DNA of 54,964 nucleotides from Salinadaptatus halalkaliphilus (GCF_006543045.1 NZ_RBZW01000025.1:1-54964); one strand, 5' to 3'; positions 8,135 through 18,587 are shown, counted from the stretch's first letter. Made by a program: numbers and translations. Notes: generated by a model not told the origin, from the sequence alone.

Positions 8135-9652
8135 ATGACCCTACACGTGACGAACACGTTGACGGGCGAGACCGAGCCGTTCGAGCCACAGGACCCCGAG
8201 AATGTCTTACTCTACTACTGTGGCCTCACGGTGTCGGATCCGCCCCACCTGGGCCACGCACGGTCGTGGGTCCACGTCGACGTCATGCACCGCTGGCTCG
8301 AGTATCTGGGCTACGACGTGCGCCACGTCGAGAACTTCACCGATATCAACGAGAAAATCGTCGCCCGCGTTGGCGAAGACGATCTCGGCGAGGACGAGGC
8401 CGCCGTCGCCGAGACCTACATCGAGCGCACGCTCGCTGATATGCGTTCGCTCAACCTCCTCCGAGCGGAGGTCTACCCACGGGTCTCCGAGCACGTCCCC
8501 GAAATCGTCGACCTCGTCGAGACGTTGATCGAGAAGGACTACGCCTACGAGGCAAACGGCTCGGTCTACTTCGATGTCACGAGTTTCGACGACTACGGGA
8601 AACTCTCGAATCAGGACGTCGAGGAGATCGAATCCCAGGGCGATCCCGACGAGCGATCCGAGAAGCGCCACCCCGCCGACTTCGCACTCTGGAAGGCGGA
8701 CGGTGTCGACGTGGACGCGATCGACGAACACCACCACGAGGGCGCCGCAGATCCCGAACACGCCTGCGGAACTGCCCAGACGTGGGACTCCCCGTGGGGC
8801 GAGGGTCGTCCCGGCTGGCACATCGAGTGCTCGGCGATGAGCATGACCCACCTCGGCGAGACGCTCGATATCCACGTCGGGGGCCGGGATCTGGTCTTTC
8901 CCCATCACGAAAACGAGATCGCCCAGTCCGAGGCCGCGACCGACCGATCCTTTGCCAACTACTGGCTGCACTGCGAACTGTTCCAGATGGACGACGAGAA
9001 GATGTCCTCGAGTCTGGGCAACTTCGTCACCGTCTCCCGGGCCGTCGAACAGTGGAATACCAACGTCTTGCGGACGTTTCTCACCGCTGGCTCCTACAAC
9101 AGCAAGCAACTCTACTCCGACGAGACGATCGCCGAAGCCCGCGAACGCTGGGACCAACTCGAGCGCGCCTACGACGCGGCCGTCGAGAGCCTCGATTCTC
9201 CGGACGCGCGAACGAAAGTGGAAGACGAGTCCCTGCGGTCGGCCGTCGACCGCGCTCGCGAGCGGTTCGTCGCGGCGATGAACGACGACTTCAACACCCG
9301 CGAGGCGCAATCGGCGCTGCTACAGGTTGCGACGGCGATCAACACCCATCTCGAGGGGGGCCCGACCGACGACCGCGGCGAGTCGTTCGACGAGAATGGC
9401 TACGATTACCGAGGTCTCAGGAGCGCCGTCGAGGCCCTCGAGGAACTCGGCGACGTGCTCGGTCTCTCCTTCGCCGGCGAGACGACCGGCAGCGCGGATC
9501 TAGCTGGCGATGTCGTCGAACTCGTCCTCGACGTGCGCGAGCAGGAACGCGACGCCGGTAACTACGAACGGGCCGACGAACTGCGCGACGAACTCGAGGG
9601 GCTCGGCGTCGAAGTGCAAGATACCGACGAAGGGCCAAGCTACCGGTTATAG
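8135..9652 (+). CDS. cysS: Cysteinyl-tRNA synthetase
   Basis: A class I aminoacyl-tRNA synthetase of 505 residues that charges tRNA-Cys. Cys29 (LLYYCGLTV) is the first zinc ligand. The HIGH-type motif is PHLGHAR (37-43). The remaining zinc ligands fall in the GWHIECSAM and FPHHENE segments. The KMSKS loop reads KMSSS (289-293), within [13 protein letters not shown]. The C-terminal anticodon-binding helical domain ends with [19 protein letters not shown], which is typical. The length is normal. The gene is monocistronic, with a short leader and a divergent small gene upstream. No oddity was seen. Confidence 0.97.
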   Translation: MTLHVTNTLTGETEPFEPQDPENVLLYYCGLTVSDPPHLGHARSWVHVDVMHRWLEYLGYDVRHVENFTDINEKIVARVGEDDLGEDEAAVAETYIERTLADMRSLNLLRAEVYPRVSEHVPEIVDLVETLIEKDYAYEANGSVYFDVTSFDDYGKLSNQDVEEIESQGDPDERSEKRHPADFALWKADGVDVDAIDEHHHEGAADPEHACGTAQTWDSPWGEGRPGWHIECSAMSMTHLGETLDIHVGGRDLVFPHHENEIAQSEAATDRSFANYWLHCELFQMDDEKMSSSLGNFVTVSRAVEQWNTNVLRTFLTAGSYNSKQLYSDETIAEARERWDQLERAYDAAVESLDSPDARTKVEDESLRSAVDRARERFVAAMNDDFNTREAQSALLQVATAINTHLEGGPTDDRGESFDENGYDYRGLRSAVEALEELGDVLGLSFAGETTGSADLAGDVVELVLDVREQERDAGNYERADELRDELEGLGVEVQDTDEGPSYRL

Positions 9653-9743
9653 CGTCCGTCAAATCGCGAACAACGTCGCCGTCGTTCCCTCACCGGCTGC
9701 AGCCGGGCCCGGTGTTTTTACCCTCAACTGTGGTCGAACACCT

Positions 9744-10502
9744 ATGAGCCGACCGCGATGCGATCGTGACGGGGCCGCTGGCTCGCGACGCGATCAGGGA
9801 CTCGCCAGTCGACGGCGGTTGCTGTCGGCACTCGCAGCCGGGGGACTCACAGCGACGGCTGGCTGTCTCGAGGACGCCGTCGAGAGCGTGACCTCATATT
9901 CGGCCGCGCCGGCGGTCGTCTCGCCGGCAGTCGTCGAGGACACCGGCTACGAGTATCACGACACTGCGGCCCGCGTCGACACCGAGACGGTGGCGGGGGC
10001 GTCGGTCGAAATTACCTACTACGTGAGTTCCTACGTTCGAACGATCGAGATCCCGATTCTCGGTATCGACTCCCTCGAGGTCGGTCTATTCGGCGTGCTC
10101 TCGACGCCGGACGTCAGCGTCGCCGGCCGGGAGTTCAACCCGCTCGCGGACGCGAGTCGCGACGAACTGGTCGATCAGGTCCAACAGGAGGGCGTCGATC
10201 TCGAGATCGGCGACGCCGCTGGAAACCGTACCGTCACGGGACTCGGCGAAGAGATCGCCGTCGACACCTTCGAAGGCACCGCGTCGTTCGAGGGCCAGGA
10301 CGAACTCGAGGTGTTTCTCGACATCGCCCAAGTGTATCACGACGGCGACTACCTCGTGATCGTCGGCGGGACGCCCGACGACGACCGACTCGATACCGAG
10401 GCGGAACGCGAGCGCGTCGATACCATGATCGGCGGGATCGAGCACGGCGACGATGTCGACGTAGCGACCGACGAAGACGCGGCATCGAACGGCGATCGCT
10501 GA
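9744..10502 (+). CDS. Tat lipoprotein, DUF6517 family
   Basis: A 252-residue secreted protein. The N-terminus has a Tat-type signal (RRRLLSALAAGG, about residues 26-37) followed by a lipobox (TATAGC) with the lipidated Cys near residue 43. The mature part contains VVEDTGYEYHDT, a strand-rich region, and FGVLSTPDVSVAGREFNPLA. This matches my memory of the haloarchaeal DUF6517 family, which has no known function. The ATG at 9744 was chosen because it precedes the Tat motif by the usual distance. The protein should be anchored on the outer face of the membrane. It is followed closely by a convergent HD-domain gene, with stop codons 21 bases apart. Confidence 0.8.
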   Translation: MSRPRCDRDGAAGSRRDQGLASRRRLLSALAAGGLTATAGCLEDAVESVTSYSAAPAVVSPAVVEDTGYEYHDTAARVDTETVAGASVEITYYVSSYVRTIEIPILGIDSLEVGLFGVLSTPDVSVAGREFNPLADASRDELVDQVQQEGVDLEIGDAAGNRTVTGLGEEIAVDTFEGTASFEGQDELEVFLDIAQVYHDGDYLVIVGGTPDDDRLDTEAERERVDTMIGGIEHGDDVDVATDEDAASNGDR

Positions 10503-10523
10503 GGGGAGCTCGAGCGGAGCAAC

Positions 10524-11081
10524 TTAGGCCTCGAGTTCGGCCAGTAACGTGTGTGCTCGATCTCGAAACTGCTCGCGGACATCGTCGATCGAATCCGCCC
10601 GAAGGTCGTAGGCGCGATCCGGCGGGTCCGGCGCCCACGAGGCATCTGCGAGGAGGAGATCCGCCTCGTAGGCCAACAACCGGTCGTCGGCGGCCATCAC
10701 GCGGTCCCACTCGGATTCGGTCGGTGCCTCGAGATCGAACGCCGTCCACACCGCCCGGAGAATTCGGTCTTCGACGCGTTCGAACGCCTCGAACTCGGCT
10801 TTGATCGGGCGAGGAACGTCGCCAACGTAGGCCTCGCCGGCGTCGTGAAAGAGACCGAGCAACTGTAGTCGGGGGGCGTCGGCCGGCAGCTCCCGGCTGA
10901 CGTGAATGGAGTGGTGGGCGACGCTGTAGAACTGGGTGCAGTGGCCGCCAAACCGACAGGTGTGTGCAAGCCCCGCGGCGATATCCTCGAGGCGGACATC
11001 ACGCGGCGCTGGATCGAAGACGTCGAACGGATGGCCCGTGTAGGTCTCGATCCGAGCAGTTCGATCAGGAGAGCCGGACAT
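10524..11081 (-). CDS. HD-domain hydrolase, YfbR-like
   Basis: A 185-residue HD phosphohydrolase. The metal-binding set is visible: His in SVAHHSIHVS (about 49-54), the HD pair in GLFHDAGEAYVGDVPRPIK (about 77-95), and a downstream Asp in MAADDRLLAYEADLL. This layout matches YfbR/YGK1-type 5'-deoxynucleotidases, which remove phosphate from dNMPs. The ETYTGHPFDVFDP start is typical. The start MSGSPDRTARIE is used; a longer ORF to 11162 adds non-conserved sequence. Substrate is inferred from the family only. Confidence 0.85.
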   Translation of the reverse strand: MSGSPDRTARIETYTGHPFDVFDPAPRDVRLEDIAAGLAHTCRFGGHCTQFYSVAHHSIHVSRELPADAPRLQLLGLFHDAGEAYVGDVPRPIKAEFEAFERVEDRILRAVWTAFDLEAPTESEWDRVMAADDRLLAYEADLLLADASWAPDPPDRAYDLRADSIDDVREQFRDRAHTLLAELEA

Positions 11082-11203
11082 CGTGCTACGCACAACGATT
11101 CGATTCGACGATAATAACCGTCCCGGTGGCGAGCGGATCGTCGGTGGAAGTGGCGTTTCCAAACGGTGGCCGTCGGAACTCGAGTGCCCGCGTTCGAGGC
11201 CCG

Positions 11204-12244
11204 TTACAATCCGAGTGCCGTCGCGAGCGAGAGGCCACTGGCGAGCGCGCCGACGAGGTAGCCGCCGATCGCACCGCCGTTGAGCAGTGGCAACCCGGCG
11301 TGGGCGCGGCCCTCGAGCACCATGTACATGAGCACGAGGAGGCCGGCGATCGTGCCAATCAGCGCGCCGAGGGCGGGGACGTTGAGCAACAGGCCGGGGA
11401 CCTCGAGCGCGCCGGCATCGAGGAAGAAGGCCGCGCTCACGACGAGGATCGAGGGGATGACGGCGTCGCCGAGACCGATGTAGAGCGCGTCCCGGTCGAA
11501 CGAGCGCTCGTCGTCCCCCACCGACTCAGCATCCGTCGTCGCCCCCGCGGACGCATCGGCAGGAGAGCTACCGTCGGCTGCCGAGTCGGTTTCGGCGGGT
11601 GCGAGTTCCTCGTCGCCCATCCCGCCGTCGGACTGGCCACTCGAGAGGTAGGAGTACGACAGCGAGGTCGGGACGATGAGGATGACAGGTATCTTGAGGT
11701 CCATGACGCCCTCCGCGAGGTCGAGCATGTGTTCGGTGCCGTAGACACTGATGGCGTCGTAGATCGCGAGAGCGGTAAGCAACAGGAGTGCGGGCAACAA
11801 CCCGAAACTGATGCCAAACAGCGCCGCCGCGCCGGCCCCCATCAACACCCCCGAGAGGTCGATGACGTACCACTCCGGATAGACGAGCAAGGCGAGGCCG
11901 ACGATCAGCGCCCCCAGGACGGCGAGGACGTTCGCGCCGCCGACCGTGACCGCGGGCGGGACGAGTTCGGTGAAGACGAACCACGAGAGCATCACGCTCA
12001 CGCCGACGATCAACCCTCGGATCGTCCACTGGAGGTCGTACTTGAACGCCGCGAGCATGAACGCGGTCGCGACGAGGATGATCCCGAAGTAGACGGCACT
12101 GTTGGTCGGGTTCTGGGGATCGTCGACGGCCTGGCGGTCCGACTCGTAAAACGGCTCGATCAGCGCCAGCGAGCCGAACTGCACGCCGAGAAAGAGAAGC
12201 ACGGTAAAGCCGACAGCGGCGAAAACCCGAATGCGGTCGTTCAT
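11204..12244 (-). CDS. Presenilin-like intramembrane aspartyl protease
   Basis: A 346-residue polytopic protein of the archaeal presenilin homologue (PSH, A22) family. Nine membrane helices are expected. The two catalytic aspartates lie in IYDAISVY (Asp163) and GLGD (Asp260). The C-terminal PAL-like element reads GLPLLNGG (about 317-324). A large acidic, Ser/Ala-rich loop (about 203-250) separates helices 6 and 7, as expected for the region cut or disordered in presenilins. It cleaves substrates within the membrane; natural substrates in haloarchaea are unknown. It neighbours gar1-srp19, also on the minus strand, after a 126-base gap containing a 25-base direct repeat. Confidence 0.92.
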   Translation of the reverse strand: MNDRIRVFAAVGFTVLLFLGVQFGSLALIEPFYESDRQAVDDPQNPTNSAVYFGIILVATAFMLAAFKYDLQWTIRGLIVGVSVMLSWFVFTELVPPAVTVGGANVLAVLGALIVGLALLVYPEWYVIDLSGVLMGAGAAALFGISFGLLPALLLLTALAIYDAISVYGTEHMLDLAEGVMDLKIPVILIVPTSLSYSYLSSGQSDGGMGDEELAPAETDSAADGSSPADASAGATTDAESVGDDERSFDRDALYIGLGDAVIPSILVVSAAFFLDAGALEVPGLLLNVPALGALIGTIAGLLVLMYMVLEGRAHAGLPLLNGGAIGGYLVGALASGLSLATALGL

Positions 12245-12307
12245 GCCCCGCCGTTTGGGCGTGGCTGTTATGGGTGTTTTCCTCTCGATCTGCAGGCTCG
12301 AGACGGG

Positions 12308-12361
12308 ACGGCGACTCGTCGTGACGCCCGCTGCAAACGGCGACTCGTCGTGACGCCCGCT
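12308..12361. repeat. 25-bp direct repeat
   Basis: Two identical 25-base units, each starting ACGGCGACTCGTCGTGACGC, lie at 12308-12332 and 12337-12361, separated by GCAA. They sit in the gap between gar1 and the presenilin-like gene. This looks like a recent tandem duplication. No function is evident, though each unit has a weak hairpin (CGACTCGTCG). Confidence 0.8.
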
Positions 12362-12370
12362 TCGATGTCC

Positions 12371-12622
12371 CTACCGCGCGTACAGCGTCGAGCCGACCAG
12401 CGACGGCAGGTGAACCCCTTCGGGTGTCACCGCCAAATACGGACGATCGGCCGGGCCGAAGACGTCGACAACGCGACCGACCTCCTCGAGGGAGTCGTCG
12501 AGTACCATCGTTCCAATTTCGTTCCGAAGCGTGTCGCTATCGACGCCGTCCTCGCCCGGCTCGTCGACCCGCAGTATCGCGAGCCCCTGGGCCGTCCGGA
12601 CGACGGATCCAACGCGACGCAT
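12371..12622 (-). CDS. gar1: H/ACA RNP protein Gar1
   Basis: An 83-residue Gar1/Naf1 core protein. It has [20 protein letters not shown], a central beta-barrel, then GTMVLDDSLEEVGRVVDVFG and PYLAVTPEG. The GxVxDVFGPxxxPYxxV pattern is diagnostic. Gar1 binds Cbf5 in box H/ACA particles that guide rRNA pseudouridylation. The start ATG overlaps the last base of the SRP19 stop codon (TGATG), so the two are translationally coupled, the usual archaeal arrangement. The long upstream extension to 12724 is only the shadow of srp19. Confidence 0.93.
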   Translation of the reverse strand: MRRVGSVVRTAQGLAILRVDEPGEDGVDSDTLRNEIGTMVLDDSLEEVGRVVDVFGPADRPYLAVTPEGVHLPSLVGSTLYAR

Positions 12623-12903
12623 CACTCCCGGATCGCGACGACGTACGCCGCGACCGCCTGGACGAGGTCGTTTTTCGTCGAATCGTCGGCCCCGCGGACG
12701 ACCACACGGCCGCGATCGGCCCACGGCTCCCGCGAGTAGGTTTTGTCCCGTTCGACTACGGCGTCGTAGCCGATCTGCTGGACGGCTTTCGCGATCTCGT
12801 CGACCGTCGGCTCGTCGACGGCCAGATCTGCCGGTACGCGCCGTCCCTCCGCCCGTGAGAGGGTCGCATCGAGATAGGCGGGCCAGATGACGTTCTCGAC
12901 CAT
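12622..12903 (-). CDS. srp19: Signal recognition particle protein SRP19
   Basis: A 93-residue SRP19 that assembles on 7S RNA and promotes SRP54 binding. Family signatures are [20 protein letters not shown] (residues 5-24), [20 protein letters not shown] (27-46), and [13 protein letters not shown] with basic RNA-binding residues. The length is usual for archaea. It is the first gene of the srp19-gar1 operon and is followed by gar1 with a one-base overlap. There is an 86-base gap to btuF upstream, with btuF also on the minus strand. Confidence 0.95.
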   Translation of the reverse strand: MVENVIWPAYLDATLSRAEGRRVPADLAVDEPTVDEIAKAVQQIGYDAVVERDKTYSREPWADRGRVVVRGADDSTKNDLVQAVAAYVVAIRE

Positions 12904-12989
12904 ACGAACACTGCGGGGGCCGCCGAGTAAACGCTTTTCAAAATGGGACGAACCACTCGAGTGACACGCCGGCCCGGTCGCCGCTGGTT

Positions 12990-14243
12990 CTATCGACCGG
13001 CTCGGACGCCGATCGCGACTCGAGTGACGACGAGCGTGATTCCGACGAGCGCGGTGGCGAGTCCGAATCCGGGCATCGAATCGAACCCGTCGCTTTCGCC
13101 GTCGGTCGCGCTTTCATCGTCGGCTGGGTCGCCATCGTCGGTACTCCCGCTTTCGCTCTCGCCGTCGGCGGCGTCGCTCTCGGTGCCGTCGCCAAGGCCG
13201 TTGTCCACACCGTACTCCTCGTCGACTGCCTCGAGGTCGCTTTCGATCTCGTCGTAAACGTCCGGGTGGACAGTTTCGACGAGGTGGTCGACGACGGAGA
13301 CGATTCCAGGCGCAGGCTGGCTCATCGCATTGTCGTCGACTGCCACGACGTTGCCTTCCTCGAAGGCGGTCGTCGTCTCGATGCTCTCGACGATCGGCGG
13401 TTCGTCCACCCAGTCCGGGTAGATGATCCACTCGGGATCTTCATCGACGACGACTTCGGCGCTGATCTCCTGCCAGCCCTCGATACCGGCGCGTTCGGCG
13501 ACGTTTTCGAGCCCTGCGGCGTCGAGGACTTCGTGCTGGAACGTGTCCGTGCCGGGCGTCGTTCCCTCGTCGTCGCTGACGTAGTAGGCCAGGGGATCGT
13601 CTTCCTCGGCGAGCGCGTCGTCGACGACCTCGAGGCGGTCGTCCATCCAGGCGATCGATTCGTCGGCGCCGCTGCACTCGCCGGTGAATTCGCCGGTCGC
13701 CTCGACGTTCTCGCGCACGTCGTCGATCGACATCGCTCTCTCGTGGACGTAGGCCGTAATGCCGGCGTCCTCAAGTTGCTCGATGAGGGCTTCTTCACTC
13801 ATCGCGATATTACCGGCGATAACGACATCGGGATCGAGTGCGACGATCTCCTCGGCGACCGGCGTGACGCCGTCGTCGGCGCTGATATCGGTCTGGTCGT
13901 CGACCTCGAGCGAGTCGGTAAATGGGCCGATCGGCATTCCGACGATGCGGTCCTCGGCACCGATCTGGAAGGCTAACTGGGCGTCACCCGGATAGAGGGC
14001 GACGACCTCGTCGGGTTCGTCCTCGAGGGTTACGGTCTCGCCGCGCGCGTCGGTTCGCTCGAGGGGGTACTCGCAGGTCGCGTCGGATTGGCTGGTGCTG
14101 ATCGACGTTCGATCAGTCGTCGGTTCGGTTGCCGTCTGACTCCCCGCCACAGTCGAATCTGCGGTCGCGACGGCACCGAGGGGAGCCACACAGAGCGAAC
14201 CGACCACCAGTACACAGAGCAGTATCGAACGGAGTCTTCGCAT
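12990..14243 (-). CDS. btuF: Corrinoid-binding protein BtuF, PGF-CTERM anchored
   Basis: A 417-residue extracellular binding protein. A Sec-type signal (residues 1-28) is followed by a Thr/Ser-rich stretch. The periplasmic-binding fold of the BtuF/FecB type spans about 55-345 ([20 protein letters not shown], then [15 protein letters not shown] and [20 protein letters not shown]). An acidic Ser/Asp/Glu spacer (350-390) and a PGF-CTERM tail (MPGFG, a hydrophobic helix, final Arg) mean archaeosortase processing and lipid anchoring. It diverges from btuC-btuD across a 60-base intergenic region, so promoters overlap. Cobamide as ligand follows from the haloarchaeal BtuFCD family, but haem or siderophore is not excluded by sequence alone. 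Confidence 0.88.
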   Translation of the reverse strand: MRRLRSILLCVLVVGSLCVAPLGAVATADSTVAGSQTATEPTTDRTSISTSQSDATCEYPLERTDARGETVTLEDEPDEVVALYPGDAQLAFQIGAEDRIVGMPIGPFTDSLEVDDQTDISADDGVTPVAEEIVALDPDVVIAGNIAMSEEALIEQLEDAGITAYVHERAMSIDDVRENVEATGEFTGECSGADESIAWMDDRLEVVDDALAEEDDPLAYYVSDDEGTTPGTDTFQHEVLDAAGLENVAERAGIEGWQEISAEVVVDEDPEWIIYPDWVDEPPIVESIETTTAFEEGNVVAVDDNAMSQPAPGIVSVVDHLVETVHPDVYDEIESDLEAVDEEYGVDNGLGDGTESDAADGESESGSTDDGDPADDESATDGESDGFDSMPGFGLATALVGITLVVTRVAIGVRAGR

Positions 14244-14303
14244 TGTTGTGTCCCACCACTCACTTCAACAAATATTTGACTACTGCAACCGGGATTGTAC
14301 TGT

Positions 14304-15404
14304 ATGTACGCGCCAGTTCGAACGCTTTCGTGGTCGGTCGGACTGGCGGTCGTCCTCGTCGGCGTCATGATCGCCAGCGCGGCACTCGGCCCCGTCAGGA
14401 TCGATCCAACCGTCGTCGCCATGGCGATCCTGAACGCCATCGTCGTCCCGACTGGGGTCGTTTTCGACGGCTCGGTCACGATCCCCGGCCTCGAGTGGGG
14501 GCTCCCGGTTCCCGGCCTCGAGTACGCGTCCGTCTTCAAATTCGCGGTCCCAGACACCCACCAGACGATCGTCGGGGATATCCGACTCCCGCGAATCGCG
14601 CTCGCGGCGGTCGTCGGCTTCGCGCTCGCGGCGGCGGGGACGGTGATGCAGGGATTTTTCCGTAATCCGCTTGCCGATCCGTCGATCATCGGCGTCTCCT
14701 CGGGCGCGGCTGCCGGCGCGGTCGCCGCGATCGCGTTTCCGACGTTGGTTCCCTTCGCCAGCCTCCACCTGTCGGCGTTCGTCGGCGCACTCGGTGCGGC
14801 GTTTCTCGTCTACGCCATCGCGACCGAAGGTGGTCGGACCCCCGTCGCGACGCTGTTGCTCGCGGGCGTCGCGATCCAGGCGTTTCTCGGCGCGATGATC
14901 TCCTACATGCTCGTCCACAGCGGCGACGACCTCCGGCAAGCCGTGTTGTGGATGATGGGGCGGCTCAACTACAGCACGTGGAGCGACGTCGGCTTCGCGT
15001 TGCCAGTCAGCCTCCTCGGTGTAACCGTCCTCTGTGCCTACACCCGGGAGTTGAACGTCCTTTTGCTTGGCGAGGAAGACGCTCACCATCTCGGCGTGAA
15101 CGTCGAACGGACCAAGATCCTCCTGCTCGCACTCGCCAGCGTCGTCACCGCAGCCGGGGTCGCCGTGGCCGGCGTCATCGGCTTCGTCGGCCTCGTCGTC
15201 CCCCACATCATGCGCCTGATCGTCGGCCCGGATCACCGCATCCTGTTGCCCACAAGCGCGCTGGCTGGCGCTTCATTCCTGGTCGCAACCGATACGATCG
15301 CTCGAGCCGGCCCCGCCGAAGTCCCCGTCGGCATCGTCACGGCCGCCCTCGGCGCGCCGTTTTTCCTGTTCTTACTGACCCGCAAAGAGGTGCACTCGGT
15401 ATGA
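14304..15404 (+). CDS. btuC: Corrinoid ABC permease BtuC
   Basis: A 366-residue FecCD-family permease with about ten membrane helices. The conserved segments are [19 protein letters not shown] (about 95-113), [19 protein letters not shown] (about 121-139), the [17 protein letters not shown] coupling-helix region (near 295-312) and [16 protein letters not shown]. It imports cobamide with BtuF and BtuD. ATG 14304 is used; a TTG three codons upstream is less likely. Its stop overlaps the btuD start (ATGA). Confidence 0.92.
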   Translation: MYAPVRTLSWSVGLAVVLVGVMIASAALGPVRIDPTVVAMAILNAIVVPTGVVFDGSVTIPGLEWGLPVPGLEYASVFKFAVPDTHQTIVGDIRLPRIALAAVVGFALAAAGTVMQGFFRNPLADPSIIGVSSGAAAGAVAAIAFPTLVPFASLHLSAFVGALGAAFLVYAIATEGGRTPVATLLLAGVAIQAFLGAMISYMLVHSGDDLRQAVLWMMGRLNYSTWSDVGFALPVSLLGVTVLCAYTRELNVLLLGEEDAHHLGVNVERTKILLLALASVVTAAGVAVAGVIGFVGLVVPHIMRLIVGPDHRILLPTSALAGASFLVATDTIARAGPAEVPVGIVTAALGAPFFLFLLTRKEVHSV

Positions 15405-16909
15405 TCGGTACCGACGCTCCCCGCGCAACTGACGAGACGACAGACGATGAGTCGACCACGATCGACATCGAGGACGTTTCGCTATCGTTCGGCGACCACG
15501 ACGTCCTCGAGGACGTCTCGATCGGCGTCGAATCCGGCGAGTTCGTCGGGCTCGTCGGCCCCAACGGCGCGGGGAAGACGACCCTGCTTCGAGCTATCAG
15601 CGGGGCCCTCGAGCCCGATACCGGTCGGATCGCGATCAACGGGACGGACGTTCACGAGGTCGGCTCACGAACCTCGAGTCGACTCGTGGCGGTCGTTCCA
15701 CAGGATACGTCGCTGTCGTTTTCGTTTCCCGTCCGCGACGTGGTCGCGATGGGCCGCCATCCCCACCGCTCGCGGTTTTCGACACCGGACCAGCACGATC
15801 GCGAGGCCGTCGACGATGCCCTCGAGCGCACCCGAACGACCGACCTCGCGGAGCGCCCGATCGACGAGGTCAGCGGCGGCCAGCGCCAGCGCGTGGTGCT
15901 TGCGCGGGCGATCGCACAGGAGACGCCAGCGCTGTTGCTCGACGAACCCACCGCGAGTCTCGACATCAATCACCAGATCGAGACGCTCGAGCTCGTCCGG
16001 GAACTCCTCGCGGACGGACAGGCCGTCGTGGCGGCGATTCACGACCTCACGCTCGCGGCACGCTACTGCGATCGGCTGGCGTTGCTCGCCGACGGCGGCG
16101 TTCACAGCGTCGGTTCGCCCGCGGCGGTCCTCTCGACGGACGCGCTCTCGACGGCCTTCGACGCGACTGCAACTGTGACGACGAATCCCGTGACCGGAAC
16201 GGAGACGGTGACCGCGTTGCCGAACGAATCGCTAGAGACGGATGTCCTGTCGTCGGTGGAATCGGACTCGAGCCAGTCGGCCGGCCAGTCCACCAGACAG
16301 GTATCCGGTCGGCCCTCCAATCCCCGAGTTCACGTCCTCGGATCGGGAACGACTGCTGCAGGCGCGTTGGCTCGACTCGAGACTGCCACCGTCGACCCTG
16401 CTGCCGATGATGAAGACGATGATCGCGAGTGTGGAGACGATGATCGCGGGGATGGCAACGGTGAGGACGCAGTGTCGGAGTCGGCCGCCCTCGAGGTGTC
16501 GGTCGGGCCCGTTGCACGCGGCAGCGTCGCGGCCGATCTCGCCGATCAGTTCGCCACTGACTCGGTGATCGTCAACCCGTTCACGGCGCTCTCGAGCGAG
16601 CACCGCGAGCGGATCGACGACTGGCTTCGGGCTGCAGACGTCGTCGTCCTCGCGGATGCGGATGGCGGCTCTCGAGATGGCCCGGGAGCGTTCCTCGAGC
16701 GACTGGAGACTGCCGATTCGTTCGTGCCCGAACACACCGTCGTGGTCACCGATCGGTCGTCGGTCGCGGATCGTGCCGTCGGCGACGGCGGCTCGGGGTG
16801 GCGGTACGATCAGTGTCGCGAACAGGGCTACGAGGCGACCGTCGAGACAGTTTTCGAGGCCGTCGGGGCGAGTCTCGAGGACCGAGTCGGTTCGGACCGA
16901 CTCGAGTAG
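15401..16909 (+). CDS. btuD: Corrinoid ABC ATPase BtuD with C-terminal extension
   Basis: A 502-residue ATPase. The ABC module covers about residues 18-262: Walker [10 protein letters not shown] (53-61), Q-loop VVPQDTS, signature SGGQRQR (158-164), Walker B LLLDEP (178-183), and switch His in AAIHDLTLA. After an acidic, low-complexity linker, a second domain (about 305-500) starts [18 protein letters not shown]. It includes [18 protein letters not shown] and [10 protein letters not shown], giving a Rossmann-like alternation. That extension is also seen, from memory, in other haloarchaeal BtuD/HmuV-like proteins. It has no assigned role; nucleotide or corrinoid handling would be speculation. 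Translationally coupled to btuC. Confidence 0.9.
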   Translation: MIGTDAPRATDETTDDESTTIDIEDVSLSFGDHDVLEDVSIGVESGEFVGLVGPNGAGKTTLLRAISGALEPDTGRIAINGTDVHEVGSRTSSRLVAVVPQDTSLSFSFPVRDVVAMGRHPHRSRFSTPDQHDREAVDDALERTRTTDLAERPIDEVSGGQRQRVVLARAIAQETPALLLDEPTASLDINHQIETLELVRELLADGQAVVAAIHDLTLAARYCDRLALLADGGVHSVGSPAAVLSTDALSTAFDATATVTTNPVTGTETVTALPNESLETDVLSSVESDSSQSAGQSTRQVSGRPSNPRVHVLGSGTTAAGALARLETATVDPAADDEDDDRECGDDDRGDGNGEDAVSESAALEVSVGPVARGSVAADLADQFATDSVIVNPFTALSSEHRERIDDWLRAADVVVLADADGGSRDGPGAFLERLETADSFVPEHTVVVTDRSSVADRAVGDGGSGWRYDQCREQGYEATVETVFEAVGASLEDRVGSDRLE

Positions 16910-17163
16910 CGCTCGAGCGGCGGCGACGATCACCGTCCACGATTCGTTTTCGGAAATGTCGTACTGTGCTGGCGAGTGCTGTGTTCGTCGCTACGACGAG
17001 AGAGTGGTGTCGTTAGAACAGATAAATTGTATTTCAATATCCGATTGGCGAATGATGGCACAACTTCGGGATAGAGAGTACGACCCACTAGTCTTCCAGC
17101 TCGAGATTTCGTCGAGCGCCAGGATCGGTATCCCTTATGCGACATCGTGAGTAGCGACCGACG

Positions 17164-17892
17164 ATGCACCTCGAGACGAGTACCTGGACCGATGTCGAAG
17201 ACGCGACGCCGACGGTAGCACTGTTCCCCATCGGGAGCACGGAACAACACGGGCCACACGCACCCGTCGGTACGGACACGATCGTCGCCCGGGCAATGGC
17301 GACAGAGGCGGACCAGCGCAGCGATCTCGACTCGGTCGTCTTGCCGACGGTTCCTGTTGGGATCACGCCCTATCACGGTCACTTTCCGGGTACGCTATCA
17401 GTCTCTGCGGAGACGCTTCGACGGTACGTCCGAGACGTTCTGGACTCGCTGTCGGACTCGAGCATCGAGATCGTCGTGTTCGTCAATGGCCACGGCGGGA
17501 ACGGTGGGACGCTCGGGAACCTGGCCCGCGACGTTGCCGACGACTCGACAGTCGACCTCGATGCGTTTCTCTGGGAGTGGATGCGCGCCGTCGACGACCA
17601 CGTTGGCCACGCCGGCGAACTCGAGACCTCGGTGTTACTCCACCTCCGCCCAAACGATGTCGGCGAGCCAGTAGCCGGCGAGGCCGATGCCTGGGACGAC
17701 ACGGTCGACGGTGGAGTCCTCCATCAGTTCACCGACGACTTTAGCGAGAACGGCGCGGTTGGCGACGCGACCGACGCCTCAACCGAACAGGGTGAAGCGG
17801 TGTTCGAGACGGCCGTCGACGCGCTCGTCTCGTTTCTCGAGCGCGCCAGGGAGACGAAACGGCAATCGACCGAACGGGGTAACGACTCGTGA
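17164..17892 (+). CDS. Creatininase-family amidohydrolase
   Basis: A 242-residue creatininase-fold metalloenzyme. Metal-binding and active-site signatures are GSTEQHGPHAPVGTDT (residues 25-40), PYHGHFPGTLS (64-74), VNGHGGNGGTL (102-112) and HAGELETSVLL (about 143-153). Archaeal members include ArfB, the Fe-dependent formamide hydrolase of riboflavin/F420 synthesis, which is the most likely role; creatininase itself is unlikely. I cannot separate ArfB from other paralogues by eye. It is followed by a methyltransferase gene whose GTG start overlaps the stop (GTGA). A 250-base upstream gap holds an AT-rich segment (17018-17045) that probably carries the promoter. Confidence 0.8.
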   Translation: MHLETSTWTDVEDATPTVALFPIGSTEQHGPHAPVGTDTIVARAMATEADQRSDLDSVVLPTVPVGITPYHGHFPGTLSVSAETLRRYVRDVLDSLSDSSIEIVVFVNGHGGNGGTLGNLARDVADDSTVDLDAFLWEWMRAVDDHVGHAGELETSVLLHLRPNDVGEPVAGEADAWDDTVDGGVLHQFTDDFSENGAVGDATDASTEQGEAVFETAVDALVSFLERARETKRQSTERGNDS

Positions 17893-18587
17893 CGGACGCA
17901 CCCCGGTCCACCGAAGACGCGGACGCTGCTAACAGAGTCAAGAAGACCGTCCAAGCGTACTGGAACGGTCGCGCAGCGGAGTACGACGAGGACGGAATCT
18001 CCGGTATTCACACCACCGACCAGCGCGAGGCGTGGCTGTCCATGCTCCGGTCGCGGACGGGTGAGGGCGCTCGGCGCGTTCTCGATCTCGGCTGCGGAAC
18101 GGGCACGGTCTCGTTGCTGCTGGCCGAACTGGGTCACGAGGTGACGGGTGTCGATCTCTCACCAGGGATGCTCGAGCGCGCTCGGAGAAAGGCCCAGGCG
18201 AGGGATCGAGCGGTCGAATTGCGCGTCGGTGACGCCGAGGCGCTCCCGTTCGCCGAGAACGCCTTCGACGTCGTCACGGCGCGTCACCTCATCTGGACGC
18301 TGCCCAACCCCGAGCGGGCGATCGCGGAGTGGCGTCGCGTCGTTCGCCCCGGCGGTCGACTCCTCCTCGTCGAGGGCTACTGGGACTTCGACGACGCCTG
18401 GGAGGGCTACCGCGAAATCCGTGACGACCTGCCGCTGTACGACGGCCGTCCGCCGGCGGAGTTGGTCGAGTTTCTCGCGTCCAGGGGGCTCGAGCAGACC
18501 GACGCGGAGCCGTTGATGGATTCGACGCTGTGGGGACAGAACCCACAACAGGAGCTGTACGTCGTGGCTGTCGACGTGCCGAACTAA
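17889..18587 (+). CDS. Class I SAM-dependent methyltransferase
   Basis: A 232-residue methyltransferase with an 11-type Rossmann fold. Motif I is VLDLGCGTGTVSLLLAELGH (about 62-81), followed by VTGVDLSPGMLERARR with the acidic residue for SAM ribose. VGDAEALPFAENAFDVVTAR forms motifs II-III, and VVRPGGRLLLVEGYW is motif post-III. It is UbiE/Methyltransf_11-like. The acceptor substrate is unknown. The GTG start overlaps the upstream stop codon, so it is coupled to the creatininase-family gene, though the pair need not share a pathway. Confidence 0.88.
   Translation: MTDAPRSTEDADAANRVKKTVQAYWNGRAAEYDEDGISGIHTTDQREAWLSMLRSRTGEGARRVLDLGCGTGTVSLLLAELGHEVTGVDLSPGMLERARRKAQARDRAVELRVGDAEALPFAENAFDVVTARHLIWTLPNPERAIAEWRRVVRPGGRLLLVEGYWDFDDAWEGYREIRDDLPLYDGRPPAELVEFLASRGLEQTDAEPLMDSTLWGQNPQQELYVVAVDVPN

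Noticed and set aside
8207-9310. A 367-codon minus-strand ORF over cysS
   Set aside because: Antisense shadow typical of GC-rich haloarchaeal genes; the plus strand is a complete cysteinyl-tRNA synthetase.
10964-12739. A 591-codon plus-strand ORF over the presenilin-like gene
   Set aside because: Repetitive ED/R-rich translation opposite a clear membrane protein; artefact of codon bias.
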